Of a stretch of 64,000 bases of DNA, positions 15,526 through 24,930 are shown one piece after another. Position 1 is the first letter of the stretch. Each line of letters starts with the position of its first letter. The stretch lies in the NCBI RefSeq assembly GCF_002813455.1, contig NZ_PHHE01000001.1:186001-250000 (forward strand). Direction: 5' to 3'. The notes beneath the pieces are model-generated. The model was not told the DNA's origin and made no database searches. It saw only the letters and a program-made list of their open reading frames with translations. The position numbers were made by a program, and so were the translations under genes. The DNA is from Pseudomonas baetica. GTDB taxonomy: Bacteria > Pseudomonadota > Gammaproteobacteria > Pseudomonadales > Pseudomonadaceae.

Positions 15526-18500
15526 TCAGCGCTGGGCGACCTCAGCGGGGCGGCAGGCCGTGTCGCTGCCCGGTTGCAGATACGAGGTGAGGATCGGCGC
15601 CATGCCTTTGAGCACTTGCACCGGCAACGCCGAGGTGAACTTGAAGTTCTCCGCCGTACGCCCCGGGACGAACGCGGTGAGCGTGCCGAAGTGGTGATCG
15701 CCGATGTAGAACACGAACGTCGCCGTACGGTTGATCGACTTCGAACTGAGAATCCGTCCGCCCGAGCCGATCGCTTCGATACGGTTGTCACCGGTGCCGG
15801 TTTTACCGCCCATGGCCAGCGGGGTGCCGTCGGCCAGTTTGAAACTGCCGGACACCCGTTTCGCCGTGCCGGCATCCACCACCTGCGACAGCGCTTCGCG
15901 CAGGGCAGTCGCCACCTCTGACGGCATCACCCGTTTGCCGACGTGAGGATCGTTGACCAGGCGTGTTTCATAGGGCGTGCCGGCGGCAAAATGCAGGCTG
16001 TCGATGCGCAGGGTCGGCATGCGTACGCCGTCGTTGAGGATGGTGCCGATCAACTCGGCCAGCGCTGCCGGACGGTCGCCGGAACTGCCGATGGCGGTGG
16101 CCAGTGACGGCACCAGGTGATCGAACGGGTAGCCGACGCTCTTCCAGCGCTGATGAATGTCGAGGAATGCCTGGATCTCGAGCATCGTGCGGATCCGGCT
16201 GTCGCGAGCGCCCTTGTGTTTGCTCTTGAACAGCCAGCTGTAGACTTCCTGACGTTCAAATTGACTGGCTTTGACGATCTGGCTGAAGGTCGTGTCGGGG
16301 TTGTTGAGCAGGTAACCCATCAGCCACAGGTCCAGCGGGTGAACCTTGGCGATGAACCCCTGATCCGGCAAGTCGTAGGTGCCTGGACCGTAGGCGTCGT
16401 AGAGCCGGATCAGGCGGTCGTCGGTGAGTTTTTCAGTGAGCTTGGCGCCCTTGAGGTGCGAGCGCACGAAGCTGTTGAAGTCTTCCTGACTGGCGTTCGG
16501 CAGCAGATAACGATGCACGGCGGCCATGCGGATCGGCGTCGGGCGCATGCTGTCGAGGAAGGTGTCGAGGCGCGCCTGGGTGTCCTTGTTTTTGTACTTC
16601 TTCCAGAATTTGAGCAGAAACGACGTGCCTTCGCGGTCGGCGAAGTTCGCCAGGTATTCCTGACGCCGCGGGTCGCGGTCATCCTTGAGCAGTTCGGCGC
16701 TGTTGTTGGGGCCGGAGTAGGTGGTGTAACGCACCAGATCACGCATCAGACGAATGAACGGCAGGTTGATCGACTCGCGCAGCGCATCGCGCAGAGTCGG
16801 CATGCGGCCGTTGTCTTCCTTGCGAAAGTTATGGAACACATGCAGGCCGCCGCCGGTGAAAAACGCTTCTCCGGGGCTGGCCGAGTATTTGCGGTCCAGC
16901 GCTGCGCCGAGCATTTTCGACAAGTCGTGGTCCTTGTTCTGGATCAGGTAATCGATGACCCACTGACTCAAGCGATCCTGATCGGGCACCTCGACTTTCT
17001 TCAGTTCCGGCACGCTCATGGCGCCGTACTTGTCATGCAGTTCGGCAATGATCTGCAGGTAGGTGGTGAGCACACGCATCTTTGCGGTCGAGCCGAGTTC
17101 GAGTTTGCTGCCTTCGTTGATATCAAACGGCTGGTCGGTGCTGTCGGTCTGCACGCGCACTCGCGAACCGTCCGGCGTCAGTTCGAACAGGGTGAAGCTG
17201 TAACGCACCTGGGTGGTGCTGGTCGGTGTCAGCAGACGCTCACCGAGCAGGCCGATTTCGGCGGCATAAGCCGGGTCGGCGAGTTTCTTCAGGTATGCCG
17301 TGGCCTGGCTTTGCAACTCACCTTGCAGGGTGCTGGTGGCTGACAGGTCGAGACGATCGAGGTCGTACAGCGGACGATTGAGCATGCTGGCCAGACGGCT
17401 GCGGGCGACGCTGATGCCTTTGTTGGTTTCAATCGGTTGAAGGGTCGGCTGGGTCTGCCAGTCGCGGTAACTGACCTTGGCGGCGAGCGCGGCGTCGGCC
17501 AGGGCGGTGTCGATCACGCCGTTCTGCTTGAGCAGGCGCAAGTGGCTGTCGGTGAGGTTGGCGAGTTCATCGCGGCCCTTGGTCAGGTAATGCGACGGGC
17601 GCCGCTGGGCGATCATCAGCGAGAGCATTTCGCGCAAGACCAGGCCTTTGTCGGCCATGGTTTTCGGGTCGGTGGCCGGGCTGTTCAACTGTGCGTTGGC
17701 CGTGTTGAAATCACTGCCGTACCAGACGCGCAGGCCTTCGGCCATGCCATGCACTTCGCCATGCCCCGGGACCGCCGACAGCGGCACGCTGTTGAGGTAA
17801 TCGCGCACGATGTTCTGCCGCGCCCCCAGTGTTTGTGCGCCGGGCTGATAGGCGCGGACACTGGCGGAAATCATCTGGCGGATCTTCTCCGCACCGGACA
17901 CCGTCAAGCCATCGGGCGAATGGCGATACTTCTCCAGCTGCGTGGCCAGGGTACTGCCGCCAGCGGATTGCCCGGGCAGGTGCAGCAACTTGGCCACTTG
18001 CGACCACGCCGCCATGCCGAAGCGCGGCCAGTCCACAGCCGGGTTGGCCAAGGGTTGTCCGGGGTCGAGCAGAAAGCGGTTTTCGATGAACAGCAAGCTG
18101 CTGACCACCACCGGCGGTATCGCCGCGAAGCTCGCATACAGCTGTTGCGGGTAGTTGTACTTGTACAGCGGCGCGGCCCGGCAATCGGTGATCGACAGCC
18201 CGGCCTGAATCTTCTCCGCATAGGGCACGAACAAGCCCTTGTCGGTATAGCTGAGCAAGGCTGGCGAGAAGCGGGCCTGCTCGGTGATCACGTAATCGCG
18301 TTTGAGCAGGCGCGGCAGAAATTCATCAAGCGAGCTGTAGCCCAGACGCAGATCGAACGGCCCGTTGCCCGGATAGCGAATCGCTTCGCTGGGCCCGGGC
18401 TCCAGCTTGTAGGTCAACGATTGGGCGTACTGGCTCAGTTGCCGGGATTGAAAGCGCGAGGTGCGCATTTCCTTGCTCGCCGCCAGTCCCACGACAATCG

Positions 18501-18651
18501 CGATAATCAGCAGCAATAACCAGAAAGCCTTCCAGCCATGCCGGCTGCGGCGTGGTTTTTCAGGGATAGGCGCTTCATCCACACGTTCAGTCGGAACCAC
18601 GGCTTTACTCGAATCGGTTTGCCACAAAGCGCCCATAGTCGATTGATCCAT
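15526..18651 (-). CDS. Divergent class A penicillin-binding protein (GT51 transglycosylase plus transpeptidase)
   Basis: This inner-membrane protein (1041 aa) has one N-terminal TM helix (about 37-56) after a basic cytoplasmic tail. Its periplasmic GT51 domain has the presumed catalytic Glu in LLFIENRFLL and the GGSTLATQLEK motif. The C-terminal transpeptidase domain has S-x-x-K as GSTAKM, S-x-N as RESINLP and K-T-G as GGKTGTGD. It should polymerise and cross-link peptidoglycan. It is longer than usual PBP1 proteins and its GT51 motifs are off-consensus: IEN with a shifted Phe replaces ED-x-x-F, and IVRDYLNSVPLSAV stands where other family members have ILExYLN. The S-x-x-K, S-x-N and K-T-G motifs are intact. 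It may be a specialised paralogue rather than the main PBP1A or PBP1B. Confidence 0.86.
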   Translation of the reverse strand: MDQSTMGALWQTDSSKAVVPTERVDEAPIPEKPRRSRHGWKAFWLLLLIIAIVVGLAASKEMRTSRFQSRQLSQYAQSLTYKLEPGPSEAIRYPGNGPFDLRLGYSSLDEFLPRLLKRDYVITEQARFSPALLSYTDKGLFVPYAEKIQAGLSITDCRAAPLYKYNYPQQLYASFAAIPPVVVSSLLFIENRFLLDPGQPLANPAVDWPRFGMAAWSQVAKLLHLPGQSAGGSTLATQLEKYRHSPDGLTVSGAEKIRQMISASVRAYQPGAQTLGARQNIVRDYLNSVPLSAVPGHGEVHGMAEGLRVWYGSDFNTANAQLNSPATDPKTMADKGLVLREMLSLMIAQRRPSHYLTKGRDELANLTDSHLRLLKQNGVIDTALADAALAAKVSYRDWQTQPTLQPIETNKGISVARSRLASMLNRPLYDLDRLDLSATSTLQGELQSQATAYLKKLADPAYAAEIGLLGERLLTPTSTTQVRYSFTLFELTPDGSRVRVQTDSTDQPFDINEGSKLELGSTAKMRVLTTYLQIIAELHDKYGAMSVPELKKVEVPDQDRLSQWVIDYLIQNKDHDLSKMLGAALDRKYSASPGEAFFTGGGLHVFHNFRKEDNGRMPTLRDALRESINLPFIRLMRDLVRYTTYSGPNNSAELLKDDRDPRRQEYLANFADREGTSFLLKFWKKYKNKDTQARLDTFLDSMRPTPIRMAAVHRYLLPNASQEDFNSFVRSHLKGAKLTEKLTDDRLIRLYDAYGPGTYDLPDQGFIAKVHPLDLWLMGYLLNNPDTTFSQIVKASQFERQEVYSWLFKSKHKGARDSRIRTMLEIQAFLDIHQRWKSVGYPFDHLVPSLATAIGSSGDRPAALAELIGTILNDGVRMPTLRIDSLHFAAGTPYETRLVNDPHVGKRVMPSEVATALREALSQVVDAGTAKRVSGSFKLADGTPLAMGGKTGTGDNRIEAIGSGGRILSSKSINRTATFVFYIGDHHFGTLTAFVPGRTAENFKFTSALPVQVLKGMAPILTSYLQPGSDTACRPAEVAQR

Positions 18652-19140
18652 TCACGCAGATTGATCGGACTTGTCTGAAGCTTAGACGGTGGTTGGCGGT
18701 GGGGAAAAAAATGTGAGGGGATGGGGAGGGGGATTGCTGAAAATCTGGATTGAACGACGCTGTGGCGAGGGAGCTGTGTCGCCAAGACAATGGGTAGAGC
18801 CTTTTCGCGGTGAATACTGCTAAAGCAGGGGCATGACGATGCACCAATGCTGTGCAATACTCGGCACCTTTTTTGGCGGCGAGTATTCCTGCGAAAAACA
18901 GGTAATGCCTCTCCGTAAACCGGGCTTTTGCCGAGAGTTGTCGCTGAATGTTGTGGTTTATAGAGTGAAAAGACCTGCCCAAGGCTTTTTATACTGCACG
19001 CCCCGCTGATCTTGCAGGTTTTGTCCTACAAGACGCGTTTGCCCACGAAGCAGGCGCGGTTTTCTTACAAGCCAAGGCCTACCGGCCGAGGCTTCGACAC
19101 TCGGCGGTCACATCCAATAACAAGACGAGGTTGTACCCCT
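18652..19140. other. Intergenic region between divergent PBP and permease genes
   Basis: No credible gene is visible; possible open frames here lack ribosome sites and family features. An 8-bp inverted repeat AATACTCG/CGAGTATT (18856-18863 and 18880-18887) encloses a T run. The promoters of both flanking genes must be in this stretch, but I cannot place them. Confidence 0.45.
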
Positions 19141-20562
19141 ATGCCAGTCGGCAATCACCTGCCTCACGGCGAAACCGCTCAGGGCGGTCCGCTTAAACGC
19201 GAACTCGGCGAACGGCATATTCGCCTGATGGCGCTCGGTGCCTGCATCGGCGTCGGTCTGTTTCTGGGCTCGGCCAAGGCCATCGAAATGGCCGGCCCGG
19301 CGATCATGCTCTCGTATATTCTCGGCGGTCTGGCGATCCTGGTGATCATGCGCGCCCTCGGCGAGATGGCCGTACACAACCCGGTGGCCGGTTCGTTCAG
19401 CCGCTACGCACAAGACTATCTCGGGCCGTTGGCGGGCTTCCTCACCGGTTGGAACTACTGGTTCCTGTGGCTGGTGACCTGCGTCGCGGAAATCACCGCC
19501 GTTGCCGTGTACATGGGCATCTGGTTCCCGGACGTACCGCGCTGGATCTGGGCCCTCGCCGCGCTGATCAGCATGGGCTCGATCAACCTGATCGCGGTCA
19601 AGGCCTTCGGTGAGTTCGAATTCTGGTTCGCCCTGATCAAGATCGTCACCATCATCGCCATGGTGATCGGCGGTATCGGCATCATCGCTTTCGGTTTCGG
19701 CAACGACGGCGTGGCACTGGGGATTTCCAACCTGTGGAGCCACGGCGGGTTCATGCCTAACGGCGTGACGGGGGTGCTGATGTCGCTACAAATGGTCATG
19801 TTCGCCTACCTCGGTGTCGAGATGATCGGCCTGACCGCCGGTGAAGCGAAGAACCCGCAGAAGACCATTCCGAATGCGATCGGCTCGGTGTTCTGGCGGA
19901 TTCTGCTGTTCTACGTCGGCGCCTTGTTCGTGATTCTGTCGATCTACCCGTGGAACGAAATCGGCACCCAGGGCAGCCCGTTCGTGATGACCTTCGAGCG
20001 TCTGGGCATCAAGACGGCGGCCGGCATCATCAACTTCGTGGTGATCACTGCTGCATTGTCTTCCTGCAACGGCGGCATCTTCAGCACCGGGCGCATGCTC
20101 TACAGCCTGGCGCAGAACGGCCAGGCTCCGGCCGGTTTCGCCAAGACCTCGAATAACGGCGTACCGCGTCGCGCATTGCTGCTGTCGATTTTTGCGCTGC
20201 TGCTGGGCGTGCTGCTCAACTACCTGGTACCGGAAAAAGTCTTCGTCTGGGTGACCTCGATTGCTACCTTCGGCGCGATCTGGACCTGGGTAATGATCCT
20301 GCTGGCGCAACTGAAATTCCGCAAAGGCCTGAGCGCCAGCGAGCGTGCCGGCCTGAAATACAAGATGTGGCTGTACCCGGCCAGTTCGTACTGTGCACTG
20401 GCATTCCTGGTGCTGGTGGTCGGCCTGATGGCGTACTTCCCGGACACGCGCGTGGCGCTGTATGTCGGCCCCGCGTTCCTGGTGTTGCTGACCGTGTTGT
20501 TCTACGTGTTCAAGCTGCAACCGACCAATGCGTCGCAAGGCGCGGTGCATTCGGCTTCGTAG
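19141..20562 (+). CDS. APC-superfamily amino-acid permease, ProY/HutT-like
   Basis: This is a 473-residue inner-membrane proton-coupled amino-acid importer with 12 predicted TM helices. The N-terminal LKRELGERHIRLMALGACIG block is the family signature leading into TM1. ALGEMAVHNPVAGSFSRYA, EFEFWFALIKI and ITAGEAKNP-like blocks (here LTAGEAKNPQKTIP) agree closely with E. coli ProY by memory; the histidine permease HutT is a close relative, so proline, histidine or another neutral amino acid is possible. ATG 19141 is chosen because it gives the standard family N-terminus, with GAGG about 11 nt upstream; the frame is open further upstream but with unrelated residues. It is monocistronic, followed by a strong terminator. 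Confidence 0.9.
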   Translation: MPVGNHLPHGETAQGGPLKRELGERHIRLMALGACIGVGLFLGSAKAIEMAGPAIMLSYILGGLAILVIMRALGEMAVHNPVAGSFSRYAQDYLGPLAGFLTGWNYWFLWLVTCVAEITAVAVYMGIWFPDVPRWIWALAALISMGSINLIAVKAFGEFEFWFALIKIVTIIAMVIGGIGIIAFGFGNDGVALGISNLWSHGGFMPNGVTGVLMSLQMVMFAYLGVEMIGLTAGEAKNPQKTIPNAIGSVFWRILLFYVGALFVILSIYPWNEIGTQGSPFVMTFERLGIKTAAGIINFVVITAALSSCNGGIFSTGRMLYSLAQNGQAPAGFAKTSNNGVPRRALLLSIFALLLGVLLNYLVPEKVFVWVTSIATFGAIWTWVMILLAQLKFRKGLSASERAGLKYKMWLYPASSYCALAFLVLVVGLMAYFPDTRVALYVGPAFLVLLTVLFYVFKLQPTNASQGAVHSAS

Positions 20563-20582
20563 TTTGCAGAGGCTGAAAAGAC

Positions 20583-20610
20583 AAAGCCCCGGTCGAGAGA
20601 TCGGGGCTTT
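20583..20610 (+). terminator. Rho-independent terminator of the permease gene
   Basis: AAAGCCCCG and CGGGGCTTT form a 9-bp stem followed by TTGTATTTTTG. It also lies just past the 3' end of the convergent gene at 20653, which can use the A-rich side in reverse. Confidence 0.85.
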
Positions 20611-20652
20611 TGTATTTTTGGGTAAGGCCAACCGGCCAGGCACTGAAAGGAT

Positions 20653-22272
20653 TTACGCTGCCGCGACGTCCTGCGGCTCAAAACTGTCCGCCCGCGCCAT
20701 TTGCCACATCCGCGAATAGAACTCGCCGTTCACTTCCCCGGTGAGCAATTCCCCCGGTTTCAAAAACACATGCAACTGCGAGAACAGCTTGATCTCGGTC
20801 GCCGACATGCGTCGTACCAGATGCTTGGCCGACAGTTGCGAGGGATGGTCCAGCCCGGCCGCGGCGAGCATTTCAGCCAAAGCCTTCAAGGTGTTGCGAT
20901 GGAAATTGAACACACGCTGCGCCTTGTCCGGCACGACGAGGGCACGTTGGCGCAAGGCATCTTGAGTCGCCACACCGGTCGGACATTTGTTGGTGTGGCA
21001 CGACTGCGACTGGATGCAGCCGATGGCGAACATGAAGCCGCGTGCGGAGTTGGCCCAGTCGGCGCCGATGGCCAGCACGCTGGCAATGTCGAAGGCGCTG
21101 ACGATCTTGCCGCTGGCGCCAAGTTTGATCTTGTCGCGCAGGTTCAGACCGACCAGCGTGTTGTGTACGAACAGCAAGCCTTCGCGCATCGGTACGCCGA
21201 TGTGGTCGGTGAACTCCACGGGTGCGGCGCCGGTGCCGCCTTCCTTGCCGTCGACGACGATGAAGTCCGGGAGAATGCCGGTCTCCAGCATGGCCTTGGC
21301 GATGCCCATGAACTCCCACGGATGACCGAGGCAGAACTTGAAACCCACCGGTTTGCCACCGGACAGTTCACGCAGTTGCTGGATGAACTGCATCATTTCC
21401 AGCGGCGTGGAAAAGGCGCTGTGACGTGACGGCGAGACGCAGTCTTCACCCATCATGATGCCGCGGGTTTCAGCGATTTCCCGGGTGACTTTGTGCTTGG
21501 GCAGAATGCCGCCGTGACCGGGTTTGGCGCCCTGGCTCATCTTGATTTCGATCATTCGCACTTGCGGGTTTTGCGCCTGTACGGCGAAGCGTTCCGGGTC
21601 GAAGCGGCCATCGCTGGTGCGGCAGCCGAAATAGCCGCTGCCCAGCTCCCAAGTCAGGTCGCCGCCGTGTTCGCGGTGATACGGGCTGATGCTGCCTTCG
21701 CCGGTGTCGTGGGCGAAGTTGCCGAGTTTCGCACCCTGGTTCAACGCACGGATGGCGTTGGCGCTGAGCGAGCCGAAGCTCATCGCCGAGATATTGAACA
21801 CCGAGGCCGAGTACGGCTGGGTGCACTGCGGGCCGCCAACGGTGACGCGGAAACTGCTCGGGTCGCTCAATGGCGCCGGGCGCATCGAATGGCCGATGAA
21901 CTCAAATCCGGATTGGTAGACATCGATCAGCGTGCCGAACGGTTTGTCGGCGCTTTCATTCTTCGCCCGCGAATACACCAGCGAGCGCTGGGCACGGGAG
22001 AAGGGCAGGGCATCGCTGTCGGATTCGAGCAGGTATTGGCGGATCTCCGGGCGGATGCCTTCGACCAGATAACGGATGTTGCCCAGGATCGGGTAATTGC
22101 GCCGCACCGCGTGGGGGCTCTGCAGCAGGTCGAACACACCGATCAGGCTCAACACGCCGGTCACCGCGGTGATTGGCCACAGCCAGTCGTGTTCGAGAAA
22201 AGGCAGGCTGGCGAGGGTGAACATCACGCAGACGGCAAAGAAGGCGTAGCGGCTCAGGAGTGACAGGCTCAT
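20653..22272 (-). CDS. FMN-binding glutamate-synthase-family protein (GltB-like, YerD type)
   Basis: This 539-residue protein has two N-terminal hydrophobic segments (about 8-26 and 32-50), which would anchor it in the inner membrane. A central glutamate-synthase-type FMN/Fe-S domain follows. Typical blocks are FGSLSANAIRALNQGAKLG, GEGSISPYH, EIKMSQGAKPGHGG, and the cluster region GCIQSQSCHTNKCPTGVATQ with the three Cys expected for a 3Fe-4S cluster. It lacks the glutamine amidotransferase domain of true GltB, so it is unlikely to be a stand-alone glutamate synthase; the physiological reaction is unknown. It is monocistronic and converges with the permease. Confidence 0.88.
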   Translation of the reverse strand: MSLSLLSRYAFFAVCVMFTLASLPFLEHDWLWPITAVTGVLSLIGVFDLLQSPHAVRRNYPILGNIRYLVEGIRPEIRQYLLESDSDALPFSRAQRSLVYSRAKNESADKPFGTLIDVYQSGFEFIGHSMRPAPLSDPSSFRVTVGGPQCTQPYSASVFNISAMSFGSLSANAIRALNQGAKLGNFAHDTGEGSISPYHREHGGDLTWELGSGYFGCRTSDGRFDPERFAVQAQNPQVRMIEIKMSQGAKPGHGGILPKHKVTREIAETRGIMMGEDCVSPSRHSAFSTPLEMMQFIQQLRELSGGKPVGFKFCLGHPWEFMGIAKAMLETGILPDFIVVDGKEGGTGAAPVEFTDHIGVPMREGLLFVHNTLVGLNLRDKIKLGASGKIVSAFDIASVLAIGADWANSARGFMFAIGCIQSQSCHTNKCPTGVATQDALRQRALVVPDKAQRVFNFHRNTLKALAEMLAAAGLDHPSQLSAKHLVRRMSATEIKLFSQLHVFLKPGELLTGEVNGEFYSRMWQMARADSFEPQDVAAA

Positions 22273-22334
22273 ACGGTTTCCTTGGTTCGGACTCAGTTGT
22301 TTTCAGCGAGGGACCAGGGGATGGGCAAAATCCC

Positions 22335-22423
22335 TGTGGGAGCGAGCCTGCTCGCGATAGCGGCCTGTCAGTAGAGAAATTATTGTCTGATACGACGCCA
22401 TCGCGAGCAGGCTCGCTCCCACA
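22335..22423. repeat. REPIN (inverted REP pair)
   Basis: TGTGGGAGCGAGCCTGCTCG and its inverse GCGAGCAGGCTCGCTCCCAC lie about 35 nt apart between two minus-strand genes, in the usual intergenic REPIN arrangement. Confidence 0.9.
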
Positions 22424-22444
22424 AAAAGCCTCTCCACTAAATGT

Positions 22445-23245
22445 TCAGGCGGTTTGTGCCTGGAGAAAAATCGAAAACAGCTCGGACTGGGACTTGATCC
22501 CCAGCTTGCTGTACATGTGTTTCTTATGAACTTTCACGGTTTCTACGGAGATTTCCAGCTTACGGGCGATTTCTTTGCTGGAGCAACCGCTGAGCATCAA
22601 GCGGCCGACGTCCAGTTCCCGGGCGGTCAGTTGCGCGCCCTTGAGTTGTTGCACCGAGGCCTCCAGTTGCACGCGCCAATCCGTGGGGGCGGGTGACGCC
22701 GCGAGGGCCACGGTTTCGTTGATCTCGTACGGCAGGCGCTGGCGCAACAGGCCCAAGACCCACGGCTGGATCAATGACAGCAAAGCGATCTGCTCGCCAG
22801 TGAAAGGTTTTTCACTGCCCAGTGACAGGCACAACGTGCGCTCGCCTTCGAGTTGGCAATTGAACTGGATTTCGTCGGCGACCACATTCAGACGAAAGTA
22901 TCGCTGGTAATACTCGGTCAGCTCGAAATGCTCCGGTGCCACTTCCCAGAGGCGATACAGCCCGGTGCGCGATTGCTCGCGGCAGGCGATGTAGAACGGG
23001 TCGAGCAGGTACAGGCCGCGCAGGTAATCCTGAAACAACGGGTCAGGACTGCCGTCTTCGCCGGGGCATTCGGCAAAGACCTGCGGGTGTTGGTCGGCGC
23101 TGAACAGCAGCGCGACCCAGCTATCGAACGGCACGTACTGGTCGAGCAGGCGCACCAGTTGCGCCCAGAAATTGGGCTTGTCCAGCGCATCGATCAGTTG
23201 CCCGACGGCGCGGTGCCAGGTGATGTCGTCCAACGAAAGTGTCAT
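22445..23245 (-). CDS. LuxR-family transcriptional regulator
   Basis: This 266-residue regulator has a C-terminal LuxR/FixJ helix-turn-helix at about 200-262 (LTARELDVGRLMLSGCSSKE then IARKLEISVETVKVHKKHMY). The N-terminal 170-residue sensor-like region has no receiver aspartate pattern and no obvious acyl-homoserine-lactone-binding signature that I can defend. It is divergent from the nitrilase-family gene at 23370 with 124 bp between the start codons, so control of that gene is a reasonable guess. Proteins of this build are common in Pseudomonas as metabolite-responsive activators. The ligand is unknown. Confidence 0.85.
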   Translation of the reverse strand: MTLSLDDITWHRAVGQLIDALDKPNFWAQLVRLLDQYVPFDSWVALLFSADQHPQVFAECPGEDGSPDPLFQDYLRGLYLLDPFYIACREQSRTGLYRLWEVAPEHFELTEYYQRYFRLNVVADEIQFNCQLEGERTLCLSLGSEKPFTGEQIALLSLIQPWVLGLLRQRLPYEINETVALAASPAPTDWRVQLEASVQQLKGAQLTARELDVGRLMLSGCSSKEIARKLEISVETVKVHKKHMYSKLGIKSQSELFSIFLQAQTA

Positions 23246-23369
23246 CGATCTACCCCTATCGGGTTACCCCGGCCGCGTGATTCCCCGACCGGTCGCAGCT
23301 GAGCATACTGGCCCACAGACAGCCACCGGGCAATCCTTCAGCGCCCGACCAAGAGAACAAGGACTCCTG

Positions 23370-24191
23370 ATGAAAGTCGAACTCGCCCAACTGGCGGGCC
23401 GTGACAATGGCACCGCGTACAACCTTCAGCGCGCCCTCGCCGCGATTGCCGCGTGCGCGGCCGACACGCAACTGATCGTGTTCCCGGAAACCCACCTGAT
23501 GGGCTTCCCCACCGCCGACACTGTTGCGCAGACATCCGAAGCGGTGGACGGCCCGACCGTCAGCGCTGTGCTGGCAGCGGCTCGCGAACGCAACATCGCC
23601 GTGGTGATCGGCATGGCCGAAAACGACAACGGCCGGTTCTACAACACCACGCTGCTGATCACCCCCGACGGCATCGCCCTGAAATACCGCAAGACGCATT
23701 TGTGGGCTTCGGATCGAGGTGTGTTCGAGGCGGGCGACCGTTTTGCCACTTGCCTGTGGAACGGTGTGCGGGTGGGGCTGCTGATCTGCTACGACATCGA
23801 GTTCCCGGAAACTGCCCGCGCCTTGGCGCAACTGGGCGCCGAGTTGCTGATCGTCACCAACGGCAACATGGACCCCTACGCATCGACTCATCGCACGGCG
23901 ATCACCGCACGTGCCCAGGAGAATCAGGCGTTTGCGCTGATGGTCAATCGCGTGGAGGCGGGGGATGACGGCTTGATGTTTGCCGGCGGCAGCGCGCTGG
24001 TCGATCCGCTGGGGACTTTGCTGTTCGAGGCGGGGCGTGAGGAAGGGCAGTTCACGGTTGAGCTGGATTTCAGCCAGTTGGAGATAGCGCGCAAGGATTA
24101 CCGCTATCTGGATGATCAGCGCCTGACGTTGCCGGGGGAAGTGGTGGACCACGTCTGTGGATTGCGCGAGTTGCTGATTCCTGCGCGCTGA
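23370..24191 (+). CDS. Carbon-nitrogen hydrolase (nitrilase superfamily), probable amidase
   Basis: This 273-residue cytosolic enzyme of the nitrilase superfamily probably hydrolyses an amide. The Glu-Lys-Cys triad is present: Glu in VFPETHLMG (about 41), Lys in KYRKTHLW (about 108) and Cys in LLICYDIEFPE (about 142). Further family blocks are TNGNMDPYA and ARAQENQAFALMVNR. The start at ATG 23370 has AAGGA seven bases upstream. It is divergent from a LuxR regulator and is followed by a REPIN, so it forms a single-gene unit. The substrate (for example an omega-amidase, carbamoyl or aliphatic amide) cannot be settled from sequence alone. Confidence 0.88.
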   Translation: MKVELAQLAGRDNGTAYNLQRALAAIAACAADTQLIVFPETHLMGFPTADTVAQTSEAVDGPTVSAVLAAARERNIAVVIGMAENDNGRFYNTTLLITPDGIALKYRKTHLWASDRGVFEAGDRFATCLWNGVRVGLLICYDIEFPETARALAQLGAELLIVTNGNMDPYASTHRTAITARAQENQAFALMVNRVEAGDDGLMFAGGSALVDPLGTLLFEAGREEGQFTVELDFSQLEIARKDYRYLDDQRLTLPGEVVDHVCGLRELLIPAR

Positions 24192-24218
24192 TCCGGATGT
24201 TGCGTCGCTCGGGCTGAC

Positions 24219-24314
24219 GCCTTCGCGGGCAAGCCCGCTCCCACAGTGTCCGTGGTGGATACAAATGTGATGTACACCCCAAATCCCTGTGGGAGCGGGC
24301 TTGCCCGCGAAGAG
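24219..24314. repeat. REPIN (inverted REP pair)
   Basis: The two arms are GCCTTCGCGGGCAAGCCCGC followed by TCCCACA, and the inverse TGTGGGAGCGGGCTTGCCCG followed by CGAAGAG. Their orientation is opposite to that of the REPIN at 22335. Confidence 0.88.
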
Positions 24315-24487
24315 GCCCGTCTAGACGACGCACATCGTTGAACACAAAAAAACAACGAAACACGGCTTCCGTCGCCAGCCACCGGAAATGGATTTCCAGG
24401 AAGCCACCTGATTCGCTTTCCTGCACGGGGTTGGCGTTCGGCTTGGCGCGTGTGATGCTTGCGGCTTTTGCGCCAAGGGTTTTTCGT

Positions 24488-24907
24488 ATGCTAGGTTCTT
24501 CCACCCTCCGTATCGCCGCCGCCCTGTTGCTCAACGCCGATGGCCAGACCTTGTTGGTGCGCAAGCGCGGCACCACAGCGTTCATGCAACCGGGCGGCAA
24601 GATCGAGGCGCATGAGTTGCCGGTGCAGGCGCTGGCCCGTGAGCTGGAGGAAGAGCTGGGGCTGGAGATCGACCCCACGCAGGCGACTTTCCTCGGGCAG
24701 TTCTGCGCGCCTGCTGCCAACGAACCGGGATTCATTGTTCAGGCTGAAATCTTTCAACTGAGCATCGACAGCCGCGTCTCCCCGGCGGCTGAAATCGAAG
24801 AAGTGATCTGGATCGACCCGGTCACCGACGGCGATGTCGAACTGGCGCCATTGACACGCGACCTGATCCTGCCGTTTTATCGAGCCTCGCTCACCGCCAT
24901 CGCTTGA
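24488..24907 (+). CDS. Nudix hydrolase
   Basis: This 139-residue protein hydrolyses a nucleoside diphosphate linked to some other group. The Nudix box fits G-x5-E-x7-REU-x-EE-x-GU: GKIEAHELPVQALA then RELEEELGL. ATG 24488 follows AAGGG with 9-nt spacing and gives a compact domain, so I take it over the upstream ATG 24455. The gene lies 23 bp before a LysE-type exporter on the same strand, and a GNAT acetyltransferase follows that, so the three are probably co-transcribed. Substrate specificity cannot be read from the sequence. Confidence 0.9.
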   Translation: MLGSSTLRIAAALLLNADGQTLLVRKRGTTAFMQPGGKIEAHELPVQALARELEEELGLEIDPTQATFLGQFCAPAANEPGFIVQAEIFQLSIDSRVSPAAEIEEVIWIDPVTDGDVELAPLTRDLILPFYRASLTAIA

Positions 24908-24930
24908 TCATCCACGCAAAGGACTTTGCC

